NCBI GenBank assembly: GCA_013397455.1
Contig: VYZB01000056.1
Location: 2,885,782 to 2,949,781, forward strand
Direction: 5' to 3'
DNA: 64,000 nucleotides
DNA from: Crotophaga sulcirostris
Lineage: Eukaryota; Chordata; Aves; Cuculiformes; Crotophagidae
This document shows positions 21,301-32,918 of the stretch, piece by piece (within the stretch, counting starts at the first letter, position 1; every line of letters begins with the position of its first letter). Below the pieces are notes generated by a model. It searched no databases. It was not told the DNA's origin and saw only the letters and a list, made by a program, of their open reading frames with translations. The position numbers were made by a program, and so were the translations under genes.

Positions 21301-23134
21301 TGGAGATTGGTATCGTTGTAAGAAATGAGGGCAGAGCTGTCACTCTCCTGGTTCAATGGTCACAAGCCCATAGGATGCATCACCAAGGAGCTAAATGCAA
21401 GGTAACCTCCCTAGAAACCAAGACGGGGATCCCTGGTGCCTGGGGATGGGATGTTCCCTCAGAGCTCTGAGCCATCAAAAAGTGTGGGATGGTGCCAACT
21501 GCCTGCCCGTGGGCACTTGCTGTGGGGCTGTCTCCTAGCATGGGCAGAAGGGTGACACCGGAGAGATGGTGGGCGGTGGCTGGGGCACTGCCCCAGATCT
21601 GTACTGGGTCCAGTTGCCACTGCTGGACTCTTGGACCAGTTGCTGTCATTGCTGCCATGGGGGCCAAGTTCTGCTTCCCTCTTTTTGCTCTTGTGAGGCA
21701 TTGTTGCCTCCATGTGCAGGGTGTCCCTGGGGAACTGAAGCTGGGGGCCAGTTTCTGGTCTTGTGGGCATCTCTCTGAAACTGGGATTCAGAACAAGCAA
21801 CCCTCCTTCAGCCTGGCTGTGGAGGCAGGTTGGGACTGCAGGCTCCCACAGGGCTCCTTGGATGCCTTCCCGGCTGCCGGCTCCCCCTGCCTCCCGGGGC
21901 ATCTCTGCCTTTGGATTCTCAGTTCCAAGGCAGCTCCTGTTCCTTCAGGCTCACAAGTCTTACATGCTTCCCCAAGGCAGGGCTCTACTCTTGCCAGTGC
22001 TGGCACCCCGAGCTGTGGGTAGCAAGGCAGGACTCTGGTTCAGGCTGAGGATGTGTCTGAGGAGAGGCTGTGTCTTCATTTGTTATCGCTTTCATTCGTG
22101 ATTCTTTCTTGCCAGCGCTTATATTTGCGAATAATTTCCTTGCTGACAAATGGATGCACATCACCAACACTGCACAAACAAGACGTGGATGTAGATAAGA
22201 ACTGGTAGCCTGTGCAGAGACACTGATCCCCTGATAGCAGCCTCTCCATGCATCAGACCCCATCCTTTTCTACAAGGCAATTGCTCAAGCCAGTGATCAG
22301 CCCATCCACATCACTCCTGCCCACAACAGCACTTGTTTCAGGAGCAAATCTGGCATTAGGAATTGTCCTGGTACCAGAGGAGGAACTGGGACAGTGTTTG
22401 CACGGCAGGCATGGGTCTCCGTAAAGACTGGCTGTGTGGGTGCTGTGTCCTGACCCAACTCGACTCTGTGTGGTTTGTTTTATCTTTCCCACCTATTGTG
22501 ATCACCCTTCCTTCTCTTGAGCTGTTCTGTGGATTTGTACAGTATTTAGATGAAGCTTCCCAACATGTGGTTGAATTTTGGGGTTTATTCTTCTCTGAAC
22601 TTTTTTGCCAGGCAGGGAAGGCAAAATTCTCGTTTTTTCCAAAGCCTGCCACGTGCATGGGTAAAACATTTACCTTGTGCAGTGTGTGCTCCCTAGTCCA
22701 TGGAGAAGCACTCTCCGTGCTTTCCATTCATGCCCCTTGGATGGAGAAGAGAGTCTCAAGCCACATCCCTGCCTATATCCAAGGAGTCCCTTGTTGCCTG
22801 CAGCAGAGTGAAGCAGAAGTAGCTTCACAGCCTCCATCAACTGGAGGGCCAGAGAAGAAGATTTAAGCGTGACAATATTCCCTCTGAGGGCAATTACTCT
22901 CAACAGGCAACAGCTTCAGCACAAATTCTGGCACCTTGGACCCTGCTCTTCCTCCCTGGGTTGCTTGGAGAGTTTATCTGAAGCACAAACTGAACTCCCT
23001 TGCTGGAAGCCCATGTAGCCTCAGTGATAGCTACAGGGATCTCATCAAGCAGGAATTTCTTGGCAGGGGATAGGACCTGTCTGCCATATGGTTTCCATGT
23101 TCGGAGCAGAAGGTGATCTGTGGAAGTGGAAGGC

Positions 23135-23151
23135 AAAAAAAAAATAAAAAA
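23135..23151. repeat. A-rich simple tract
   Basis: Run of 10 A, one T and 6 A. No retrotransposon body upstream was recognised. Confidence 0.85.
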
Positions 23152-23279
23152 TCTCAACTTCTGTGGTTGATTTTCACTTGAGACTAATTGTTGAGCACAG
23201 CGCCGGGGAGGGACCGGGACAGGGCTGACCCTCCGCCCGCTGCAGCTCCCAGGGTGGTTCACACAGCGGTGCCTCAGGA

Positions 23280-23650
23280 CCTCGTCTGCAAAGTATTTTT
23301 ATCATCAGGAGACTTTATATTTTGACAGCTCTGATATCTGGTTTGAAGGGCTAGACAATAAAAAGTAAAACTCTCCAGAGTGTAGGATGTACAAATAATT
23401 GTCACGTCCTGCCTGGCTCCAGCCTCCCACTGCCCTCCCTGCCCACACCGGCTGCGAGAGGAGCTCATCTATTGACAGCGCATCATTTAAAGGCAGAACA
23501 TTGGCTGGTTGGTGGTGGGATGTCATCTTTAGGGCTGCATCTATCTTTGAAAAGCCTATTTTTTTTTCCTCGATATAGGAAAGCTGGGTAAAACCGGTTG
23601 TGATGAGATGCATTGTAACATGGCCTGATTTGCCACTTCTCTTTCTAGTG
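23280..23650. promoter_or_regulatory. Candidate conserved non-coding element
   Basis: Block with low GC flanking a short GC-rich middle. Notable words are gctagacaataaaaagtaaa, gtacaaataattgtcacg, tctattgacagcgcatc (TGACAG, MEIS/TGIF-like) and catttaaaggcagaacattgg. Reverse-strand frames cross it but have no homology. Low-confidence regulatory call. Confidence 0.32.
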
Positions 23651-25079
23651 AGTGCCCTGTCCTCCAGCCCGAGGATGTGGAACGTGTGCAGTGACCATAG
23701 TAGAGGACTTTTGCACTCTCCCACCTTTCTCCTAAGCGTGGTGGTAAACCACAAAAGCATGTTCCTGGGAGCACAATAGTACTTTGAAATACTGTACTTA
23801 ACTAGGTAGAAGAACAAATCTGATCTACCTCCCTTAAGTCCGTCACAGTGAAATGCCCATTTACTTAAAATCTGAACCAGGAGTGAAGCTTTATATTATG
23901 TGCTCAAAATGCTGGAAGCATGGAAATGCTCAGCTGAAATGCCACGAGTGCTCTGCTGTGGTCTCGGAGCAGAGGAACAGCTTTGTTCCTTGGAAGAGGG
24001 AGTGGAGGGAGGACAGTGACCACTCCCCAGGGAGGGCACAGCACACCAGGAGGTTCTGGAGAGCCAGGCTGGTAGCCGAGTTCAGAGTGTGAACCTACTG
24101 TGCCACTAAGGTGGGTTGGGGGAGAAAGCTGTGAAGGTATATTGTGAAAGTGAATCTGAGGGCTTGGGCTTGACAACACACTCCTCTGCCTGAATTAAAA
24201 TTCATTCTGCAACGGGAGGGCTTGGTTTGCAAACTGCGGCTTCCAACTGGCAGCAACAAAGATGTGTAAATGCCTAAGCAGATGCAAAAGAAAAGTCTGT
24301 GTGCCTGAGAGACAAAGACACTCACTGCTCTTGAACAAATATTTAGGCCATTTTGGTTGCCAAAATCATCACAAGTGTCCAGGACACATGTTTGCAGCAG
24401 AACCATGACCCGTGGTGTCCTCAGATCTAAAGCCCTTGGAGAGTGTCTCAGAGCCTCACCAGGGTTAGGGGACCAGCTGAGCTGTGTGCCCAGCAGGGAA
24501 GGAACACAGACTCCTGTGCAGCAGCAATGACACTGTAAATGGTGTGTTGTGGGTAAGGCTTTGTGTGTGAGCCTGGGGTTGACTGCTGAGGGGCTCCTGT
24601 TGGTGTCCCGGTGCTGCGTCCCCTTGGTCAGGGTGCTGCTGCTGCAGCAGTACTGCCATCCCCCTGGCAGGGTGTTATTGCCCAGCCAGCCTGGCGAGCA
24701 GGAGTGAGTGCAGTAGCCTGCCTGTGGTTATCCAAAACCAGCAGCAGAAGCTGGTGATACCTCACATGAGGCAGCTGCTCTGGGTGAGTGCTGGCTATGG
24801 GTCGACGCCTTGTAAAGTGCACTTTGAACCTCCTTTGGTAAAGAGGCAGTGGGCATGCTGTGTCTCTTCTTCTCAGTGCCCAACAAACTGCTATCTCATG
24901 CCCCTTCTATAGAAAATGGGTCACCATTCAGTTGGAAAGTTCATACCACATCGTGCTCTGGGGTACCTGCCTCCAACCTGAAGGTGCTCTGTCTTCTGCA
25001 CAAGGAGGAAAAGCCCCCTGTCCTTCATGGGGGTTGTGTGACAAGCAAAGTGGCATTGTGCATCTGTCTTTAAATGTCT

Positions 25080-25300
25080 CATCCCAATTCTGATGAAAAT
25101 GTTGCTAATCAGAAATAACTGAGGAGAGCCAAATAAAGAGCAGTTTGTGCATTTGAATTCTTTTGACGTCTTTGCAGTGTTTCTATAAAGGCACGGAGTG
25201 TTTTAAAACACAAGATGTAACATCAAAACAGTAAAAGTAGATCAGAATGTTCTGTCTTGAGTTTCAAACAATACCCTGGAAATTTCCAACTCTTTCCTGT
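25080..25300. promoter_or_regulatory. Candidate conserved non-coding element
   Basis: AT-rich block with tttgaattcttttgacgtc, the palindromic word gttttaaaac (25199-25208) and ctaatcagaaataactg. No supported exon. Weak call. Confidence 0.2.
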
Positions 25301-25939
25301 TTGTCCCATTGCTCCCTGGCCTCCTCTGCTTTGCCATCCTTCTGCTGTTTACGATGGCAAAGCAGTTTGATTTTTCCTACTTGCAGGCATCGATCTGGAG
25401 GCACTTAGCATATTTTGCTAAAATAGCCTCTCTCCAAAAGTTTCCTGGTGTGCTCAGGCAAAGTGGAAACATTCTGGTGGCTTCAGTCTGCTCCCTCTGT
25501 CCCAGAGGAGGCTGGGAGCCCTCCTGCTGTCTCCTCCCGGGTGCTGGAAAGGCAGAGCCCAGCTGGGCTCTTCTCATGAGGAACTCTGGGCTCCTGCCAG
25601 AGCTCAGCTCCAGTAGTTCAAACTGGGGACCCAGAACCTCTCATGACTCAAGGTCAGACGAAAGCAGAGCTCCCTCCTCCTGCTCTAGTTCTGGCAGGCA
25701 AATTCCATCACTGCGCAAATATTTTGGCAATCAGCGATAATGGGAAAGGAAATGCAGAAACGTCCAGTCCGTCAGGAATTCTCTAAACTAGGACACTCCA
25801 AGCAGAGAAAGCTGGTGAGGAGGAGGGCTGGGTTCAGCCCTCATCATCCCCGTGGCAGCGGCTCTCCCTGTGCCATCCCGCAGAAAGCCGTCCTGGCCGC
25901 TTGCTCTGGGTGTTTATTGCCTCGGAAGTGCAGCAGTGG

Positions 25940-26230
25940 GTGATTTGTAACAACGAGCTGCTCTTTATGGAAGCGTTTTATGCTCTAAGTGGTTACAGCA
26001 GTGTGGGATGGTGTGTGTATTTTGGTATCTATAAACAAAGCGCCTCAAGAATGCCTTGATACCAAAGGTTGTTTTTGGCTTTCGATCAAATACTGAGTGT
26101 CTCGATTTTTGCCTTTTTTTTTTTTTTTGACAAAAAGAGTTCAGCTGCTGAAAGTGAGTATAAGAAAATAAAAGAAAACCATGAATCCTCTCACTCGTGA
26201 TTCTTTGAGTTGAAAGGAATCATTTCCAGG
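25940..26230. promoter_or_regulatory. Candidate conserved non-coding element with poly(T)
   Basis: AT-rich segment containing ggtatctataaacaaagc and ctttcgatcaaatactgag, followed by a T15 homopolymer at 26114-26128. No gene seen. Confidence 0.22.
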
Positions 26231-26519
26231 TCTGTAGAAGCACTGGCAGCTCGCAGGGGTTAGGGGACCCGGCACTGCAGGTGGGGTCTGTGAGGAAAGG
26301 CAGGTACTGATGGAGATCTCGAGCTCCCTGAGAGCACCCAGCCCACCTGCAGTGAGAAGCAGGGTTTCTCATGGTGGTTCTGAAGTGGGGACAGTTTGTC
26401 CCTCACCCTGGACACTGCTGGATTCCTCCCTGGGAAGCAGGGGTCAGCCTGAACCTGAACCCAGTCCAGCGAGCTGGGCATCACCTCGGTGGTTCTTGTT
26501 TGTTTCTAGAGGTGGATAT

Positions 26520-26830
26520 TGTGACACCACACAATATTATCCATTTCCCTGGTTTGAGGAACTGGATTCTTGTGTTTCATGCTATTTTTGTATTCATTTC
26601 AGTTTTTATCATTTTAAGGTTCATGCGTTTCTAATTGTTATGAATACCATGCTAAAATTAATAGTTCTATGGTTGGTTTATTACATTTAGTAAAATTATG
26701 TGCATGTAATGTTTGCCAAGAAAAGACACAGCAGAGACTTTAATCATGTAAAGATGATAATTTAGTTGTTACACTTGTTGAAATGATGGGATTAATTTTT
26801 TAAAAGTTTGCAAACTAGAGGAGAAATACA
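26520..26830. promoter_or_regulatory. AT-rich candidate regulatory block
   Basis: Strongly AT-rich, with gctaaaattaatagttc, gtaatgtttgccaag, gatgataatttagttg and gggattaattttttaaaag. An open frame (26310-26690 plus) ends in hydrophobic residues, which is what T-rich DNA produces in any frame, so it is not called as a gene. Confidence 0.28.
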
Positions 26831-27087
26831 AAGCATTAATTTAGTTACACAAGCAAGCCAGCAAGTGGCTGGTCCTCCCCGACTAGTACAGGGACACTGC
26901 TGTCACAGCTGGGGAGAAAGTGGTACCAGGCAGTTGTATAATTGTGAGAGTTTTGATTATTCAGGCCATATTTTCCATGACTTTCTCCGATGAACTCAGA
27001 ACATTTTAAAAACGCAGTGTGCTTTGTGTCTCCCTCCTGGCTCTATGGTTTCTGCTGATGAGATCATGGGTTTACCTGTTGCGTGGC

Positions 27088-27165
27088 AAAAAATAGTCAC
27101 GAAAAGAAAAAAATATTCACAAAAGAGAGAATATTCAAAAAGAAAATATTCACAAATTAGAAATT
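27088..27165 (+). repeat. Degenerate tandem repeat, AATATTCAC-type unit
   Basis: About four imperfect copies of a 16-20 bp unit built around A-rich sequence plus [at]at[at]gtcac or atattcac: aatagtcacg (27092), aatattcaca (27112), aatattcaaa (27130) and aatattcaca (27145). The tract is A-rich on this strand. One frame reads a basic Lys-Tyr-Ser-Gln-type repeat, a by-product of the tandem structure and not evidence for a protein. Confidence 0.7.
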
Positions 27166-27822
27166 CTGTATCTGGAGTAAATGCTTTTGGTAACAGAAGG
27201 AACCAATTGACACTCTAACCCCAGCCCTTCATTTGCAGTCGAGGACAGCGAGTGGAGGGGCAACCTATGGGGCTGCACCCATGGGTGGCAGGCAGGGTGT
27301 GGGGTCATTGCAGGTGCCACTGTCACAGGGTGCCACTTCACAGCACCACAACACATCCCTTGAAATCCTGTGCTGCCATACAGCCCAGAACCTTACCTTT
27401 TCTTCTGATTTTCTCTCCTGAAGCTCATCTGGGACTGGGAGACCAAAGTGCTCAGCAGATCAGCCAGCCTGCACCTGGGGCTGCTCCCCTACGTTGGTGG
27501 GTGTTCAGGTTCTGGAACTGGGACTCTCATGGGTGGGTGCCCAAGGTGTGCTGGCTGGAGATGCTGGCTGATCTGCTCTCCTGATGCCGTGATAGCTGTG
27601 CTGACTCACACCACAAGAGACTTGCTTGCAGGGGTGAAGCAGGATACTGCTGCGAATGCAAGTTCTCGCAGAGACCAGGAGAGATGATCTCCAGCAGGAC
27701 TTACCACCCCGACAGAACACCCCAGGAAACAGAGACTTTGACCATGTAGAACCCTGATTCTTCTCTTTTAATTCCCAGTCATCCTCCATCTTATAGATAA
27801 ATCCCTTTCTGCCTGGAGAACT

Positions 27823-27974
27823 AGTTGTGGCTGCCCCATCCCTGGAGGTGTTCAAGACCAGGTTGGATGGGCATTTGAGCCCCCTGATACAGTGGAAGTT
27901 GTCCCTTGGCAGGGAGGTGGAACCGGATGATCTTTAAGGTCCCTTCCAACCCAAACCATTCTGTGATTCTATGA
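27823..27974 (+). mobile_element. CR1 LINE, 3' end fragment (type A)
   Basis: Plus-strand CR1 3' UTR: ctgccccatccctggaggtg, ttcaagaccaggttggatgg, the 'cccctgatacagtgg' block, ggtcccttccaacccaaacc and a tail attctgtgattctatga. About 150 bp, without coding sequence. Confidence 0.94.
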
Positions 27975-29388
27975 ACTATCTGCCAGTAGGGGAGGGATTC
28001 CCTCTTTTCCTCCAAACATTCAGGCCTTTGTGCTTGTACCAACTGATATATTTAGGAACAGGGAGTTGGGGAGTGGAAATAGGAAGCCTCACACAGGGTC
28101 TTGCAGTGGAGCTTTCAGGTACTGGATGTGCACAGGTTTTCATTTCCTACACCAGGTAGAGTTCTATTTTGCACTTGCTGGAGGAAGTTTGGCCCTAACT
28201 TGAGCATTAATCCTGCAGAGCATTTTGCAGCAGATTGTCAGGAAAGAAAAGAGAAACATGGAATAAGTCTTGTTTACTATAGATGATGATATAGCAAAAT
28301 AACTCAACAGTCACTTCTCAGGAGTTTATGACAATAATCATGAATATGTTTTATAAATGTGGAGCAATGTGAGTGGACTCAATTCTGGCTGAATTTAAAT
28401 AATATGGCTTTGTGTAGCAAAGCCTAAATCAAATGGCTATAATTTATGCTGAAATGTGCTACAGGATGCATTTATTCACAAGTATGTGCTGATTGTAGCA
28501 TTGTGCCTGATTTATGGTGGTTTACTTTTTCATACGAAAATCCCTACCAAAAATAATATTTAGAGTCTCCTTTTATTTACTGAGCCCCTGCAGTTTTCTG
28601 TAGGCACCATGGCAGAGGATCGCTTATCTTTCTCCTCTGCTTCTTCCACAGGCTGATGGCTGGATGCAGCTCAGGGTGCAGCAAGGAGGTGAAATGAGAT
28701 AAACGCATTGCGGGAGCAGCTCTGGAGCCTCCATCACCCTCCTGCTTGAATGCAGTAAGTGGCCGCCACATTCAGAGTCTGATTAACATTAGTAAGTGTG
28801 AAGGGAATTAAAACATTTCCTGCTCCGTCTCTGGGGTGTCCGTGAGCACGGATGGGTATCAAAAGTAGGTCAGGGGAGAGCAGACTTGATGCCTCGCCCT
28901 TGTGATTTGGCTGGCAACTGATGATAATTTGGATGTGGATGGCATATGGGTGCATTTAGACTACAGAACTGTAAACTTGAAGGATTCACGTCTGCGAGCT
29001 CTTTTCTGACACATGAGGAGGTTGAGATCCAATCTCCTCTGACATCTTTGCCCATTTCCCACACAGCAGACCGGCCAGTGATCCCGCAAAACCAATGTGT
29101 GGCTCCCGCAGCTTTCAGATCTCATTAAACTGGACCCTTCGTGGTTCCTGCTGCAGGGTTGGGCCTGGGCCTAGGGATGGTGCCCATCAGAGCCACGGTC
29201 CCACCTTCTCCCCAGGCCACTGTGGTGTGAGGCTTCCCCCCAGCAGGACCTCTGTGAGGGTCTCCGTGGCAATGCCAAGCCTTGTGGGTGCTCTTACACC
29301 CGCCTCTGGCTGCCGGGGCTGGGCATGGGGCTGCCTTGGCGTGTGCATCTGCCCTAAGCCAGCTTCTGGCCACCGTACAAGGAGACAA
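27975..29388. other. Non-coding spacer with an AT-rich block
   Basis: No gene seen. The AT-rich part at 28190-28600 is listed separately; the remainder has no recognised repeat. Confidence 0.5.
28190..28600. promoter_or_regulatory. Candidate conserved non-coding element
   Basis: AT-rich block with few long frames. It contains an exact hairpin ggctttg (28406-28412), tgtag loop, caaagcc (28418-28424), and words such as gaatttaaataatatggc, ggctataatttatgctg and gcatttattcacaag. The texture is like known vertebrate enhancer cores, but function is inferred. Confidence 0.35.
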
Positions 29389-29569
29389 CACTGGCACAGG
29401 TTGCCCAGAGAGGTGGTGGTTGCCCCGTCCCTGGAAACATTCAGGGCCAGGTTGGATGTGGCTCTGAACAACCTGATCTGATTGAAGGTGTCCCAGCTCA
29501 CTGCAGGGGGGTTGGACTGGATGACCTTCATGGACCCTTCCAACCCAGACCATTCTATGATTCTATGAC
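29389..29569 (+). mobile_element. CR1 LINE, 3' end fragment
   Basis: Plus-strand: cactggcacaggttgcccag, gtggtggttgccccgtccct, ggccaggttggatgtggctc, 'aacaacctgatctgattg', gttggactggatgacc, then the tail attctatgattctatga. The 'gagcaacctgatct' form differs from the type A copies ('gagccccctgatcc'), so a different CR1 subfamily is represented. Confidence 0.94.
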
Positions 29570-30224
29570 ACATGCAGGGCTTCAGGCACAGAGAGCAAAA
29601 CTGACCCAGGCAGCAGCTGAGAACTTTTGATATGGAATCCATGCAGCTGATGGTCATGATGGTGCCCTGTGTGTCCAGACAAGGAGCCCAGGACTTGTGT
29701 TCCTCCTCTGGCGAGAGATCAAAGTCTGGACCGTAACACTGCACCAGCACATGCAGAGGGCTGGCCAGGGTGTCTCAGGGCATCAGCAGATCCCCAGCCA
29801 CGTGGTGTCTTACCTGCAGTGGGCTGTGTGCCCTTGGCAGGTTATATCTTTAATTACAGAGGCTAAAGCAGCTCCTGTTTGTGCTGGGCTGTGACAGCAG
29901 AATTGGTGCCATTGATCTCATGATGCTCCCAGGTGATTTGAGTAGCTGCTGGGCACTGAGGAGCTGATGGCAATCACCACCTCGGTGCCTGGGCTCGTCA
30001 CCCTGCCAGCAAACCTGCCCTGTGTAAGGTCTCTGGTGCCCGTTTGTTAATAATGACAGGCCTGTGTGCAAATCCCTCTCCCTGTCTTGCGTCTGGTGTG
30101 CGGAGGGTGCTCAGGGGTTGGGGTAAGGTTTGAATGGGCAACTGTGAAGTGGTGTTGTCTCACGTGAGACAGTGTGACCCTGTGGCCCGAGCAGCGTTCC
30201 TTCAGCAGGCGTCGTGCCTGTCGT
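29570..30224. other. Non-coding spacer, no gene seen
   Basis: GC-moderate DNA between a CR1 tail and the AT-rich block that follows. Nothing recognised. Confidence 0.5.
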
Positions 30225-31260
30225 GTTTTAATTGAGTGTGACAATGCCCCCTGGCACAATTAAACTGAGAAGCTTAATTTATCATCACTACCAAAGGCGA
30301 ATGTCAGCCCCCTGAACACCCTTTTCTGAGCTTAGATTTTTAGAAGCTGCAGAAGAGATTTCTATCATCAAGGGAATGGAAAGGTTTGGTAGAACTACCT
30401 CGAGAAAGCGTCCCAACTCTTGCGCTGCAGGAAAAATACGTAATTCAGAGACTAAAGTATGTATTTAAAGCACTTGGAATCCCCAAATAAATCATTTCAT
30501 CTCATAATAGGTCCCAAACCATCCTGGGAGCGTGCACATCCATTAGGAGAGAGTCAAAATCCACTGGTCCTTCTTCCTGGGTTAAAATTAGTTGTGCTGA
30601 AAGTTTATCAGTGATTTATTCTGCAGAGTGACTCCATTTGTAATTCTCCTTCCTGAAAGTTTCAGCACCATTGTTTTTAATGATAAGAACTTGTTGTAGC
30701 AACCTCTGTCCCTAAACACTTGGAAATTCTTGTTTAAATAAACATGCAACTCGCAAGCAACATACAGCCTAAATGTGTATCCTATTAAAAGCTGGCAGGA
30801 CCGGAGCGTCCTGGCTTTCTTGCCAATGTTTGGAATACAGTAGCATTTTTACTCCGTAGTAATAAATTTCTGTAGAAAATACTGTTTTTAGGGGAAACTC
30901 TACTGAGTTAGGCAGAGAGATGGAAAATATTCCTAATAGATAGGACACTGAATGAAGCAGGTAAATATTTAGGTTGTTAACACTGTGTCTGCCTTACATG
31001 GGGCTGAAGCTCTCACCCTTATTTTGGAGGGGAGGAGACGTTTCTCAGCACTTCCAAGGAGAGGCCTCATGGTGAGTCATCCAAAAAGGACTTGATTGTA
31101 AACTTGCTAAAAACGACTGAGAATCTCCTTTTGCCCCTTGCCCATACCGATTAGTACGGGATGGACTGGGTGAAACATCTGCAGCTTCTGATTGCACAAT
31201 GGTAACAGGGAGACTTCAATCCAACATGTTTATCTGGATTTTAGCGTTGAATTCGCTTCA
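30225..31260. promoter_or_regulatory. Large AT-rich block without open frames, candidate conserved element cluster
   Basis: About 1 kb with no frame of 60 codons on either strand between 30260 and 31240, which is unusual in this window. Dense TAAT, AATTAA and TTTAAT words are visible: cacaattaaactgagaagc, cttaatttatcatcac, acgtaattcagag, aaaattagttgtgctg, tttgtaattctcc, gtttttaatgataag, gtagtaataaatttctg. A TTCAGCACC half-site (RE1/NRSF-like left half) is at about 30661. Not repeat-derived as far as I can see. Best candidate in the window for a cluster of developmental enhancers, by inference. Confidence 0.42.
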
Positions 31261-31529
31261 GCTTTGAGTTTGCAAGGAAGGAAGATGGCAAGAAGAGCAA
31301 AGTAAGGATGCAAGAGAGGGAGGCAGAGCAAACAGCAAAACTGCAGAAACAAAAAGTGGCGGGGAAAGAAGTCTTGCACCTCTCACAGCAAAGAGAGACA
31401 GTGGTGGCTGTTGTGCTGTTCAAGTATGGAGGCACATGGTGGGTCCTTCTGATCCCTGTAATACACCTCCACTGACAGACTTGGGGGTGTCTGCAAGGTC
31501 TGCCCCTTCTGCATGAGGAGGGCTCACGG
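31261..31529. other. Non-coding spacer, A/G-rich
   Basis: Purine-rich stretch (aaggaaggaagatggc, gagggaggcagagc) before a CR1 copy. No gene seen. Confidence 0.5.
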
Positions 31530-31670
31530 CTACCTGGAGCTGTTCAAGGCCAGGTTGGATGGGGCTTTGAGCCCCTGATCCAGTGGGAGGTGTCTCTGCC
31601 CATGGCAGGGGGTTAGAACTGGATGAGCTTTGAGGTCCCTTCCAACCCAACCCATTCTATGATTCTATGA
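31530..31670 (+). mobile_element. CR1 LINE, 3' end fragment (type A)
   Basis: Plus-strand: tgttcaaggccaggttggat, gccccctgat-type block (here gagcccctgatccagtggga), ctctgcccatggcagggggt, ggtcccttccaacccaaccc and the tail attctatgattctatga. About 140 bp; the clean tail suggests a relatively young copy. Confidence 0.95.
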
Positions 31671-32918
31671 TACTGACCAGTCTTTCATTATGAAAGGAAC
31701 TTCTACAGCTGTCTTTAAGTCAGTGTTTTTAATTAGTTCACTATCAATTAAGGGGTTCTGACGTTATGATGTGAAAATTAGCTGGCAAACCAGACTGCCA
31801 TTATCCAGAATTTGTGGAATTAAACTCTGAATTCCAAAATAACTTCTTCATTAATAATTTTGATTTTCCAGACATTACACAGAAACACTGGTGATTAGCA
31901 GAAGTGTGATGCGTTCTCATTCACAGTATCCCTAATTAGCAGTAATTTAGTTATTAACTCTTTGGTGCAAATAAGCAGGGATAGAACTGGGGAGTATTGA
32001 ATTCTTTTTGCATGTTTTTCCCAACAATTTTCAGTCTTGTGCCCCAGGGAAGCTTCGTCTGCTCTGGCCCTTGGTTTGCTGTGGTGGTTTGCAGGCAGAG
32101 GGTCAGAAGGACAAGCTGCTTGCGAGGTGATGCTTCCCTGTGCTGAGGGGAAATCCCACATGGGTCCCCCCACACCACGGGAAGCACGGGGAAGGCAAAG
32201 CACTGGACTCGACCAGCGCTGCTCATTAGCTCCAGCCCAGCAGCTGGGGCTGAGGCATTACCTGCTTCATTCATAACTCAGTGCGAGTTCAAGTGGGCAG
32301 GAAGCTGGCCCTCTGCCTAGGAGAATTTGTCACAAGATTAAAGAATTAATGAGAAAATACTATATATTAAAGAACGAGAGATTTTGCTAACCTCTTACCT
32401 TGTCCTAGCCTTAATTGCCTTTAAAAATCATAGGATACAATGAATTATCATTGATTTTTCTCAATACCTTTTATTTCTGCAGAAGCCAGATAAATTGCAG
32501 CGAGAGGTGATGGTTCAAAGGGGCTCCAGAGATCTGCGGGGTGGGCAGGATCACAGAGATCACCCCGGGGCTGGCTCCCTCTGTGATAGCACAGAGTGTG
32601 TGGCACTGCTCCCTTGCTCCTCTCTGCCTGCCCTGCTGCTCGGCTGGACCTGCTCCCGTGGGGTTTGGTGCTGAGCAGCTGCGGTGGCACCGCTCCCTTG
32701 GTGGTGTGCAGTGCTGAGAGCGTGCGGCTGTGGGAGACCAAGGATGCTGCTTGCCAGGCAGATTTATGTCTCCTCCTTCTTTGGCTGGTTCGAGAAGTCC
32801 CGCAGCCTTCCACAGGGCAGTGACTTCTCTTTGTAGCACGTTGTCTCATCTTTATTAAAAACTAAGTGTGATGCTTTGGACAATATGACTTCTCCATGAG
32901 CTGGTGTAGGACAGAGCT
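31671..32918. other. Non-coding stretch, AT-rich ends
   Basis: AT-rich blocks at about 31690-31990 (tttttaattagttcac, caattaaggggttctg, cttcattaataattttg) and 32280-32470 frame a GC-rich middle (32480-32830). No supported gene; the reverse frames at 32448-32849 have no homology. Confidence 0.45.
31690..31990. promoter_or_regulatory. Candidate conserved non-coding element
   Basis: AT-rich, with several TAAT words (tttaattagttcactatc, caattaaggg, cattaataattttg, ccctaattagcag, gtaatttagttattaac). Inference from motif density only. Confidence 0.3.

Larger units (their letters stand above)
21056..27822. other. Non-coding stretch, no gene or CR1 seen
   Basis: A 6.8 kb CR1-free interval. Candidate regulatory blocks at 21120-21300, 23280-23650, 25080-25300, 25940-26230 and 26520-26830 and a tandem repeat at 27088-27165 are listed separately. 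The rest is GC-richer DNA with many short frames but no supported exon. A26-rich tracts: an A-rich tract with one T at 23135-23151 and a 15-base T run at 26114-26128. Confidence 0.5.

Noticed and set aside
21459..22022. Opposed 147- and 177-codon frames
   Set aside because: Neither has a recognisable motif; low stop density follows from GC content.
30661..30685. RE1/NRSF silencer site
   Set aside because: Only the left half TTCAGCACC is present; the right half does not match.
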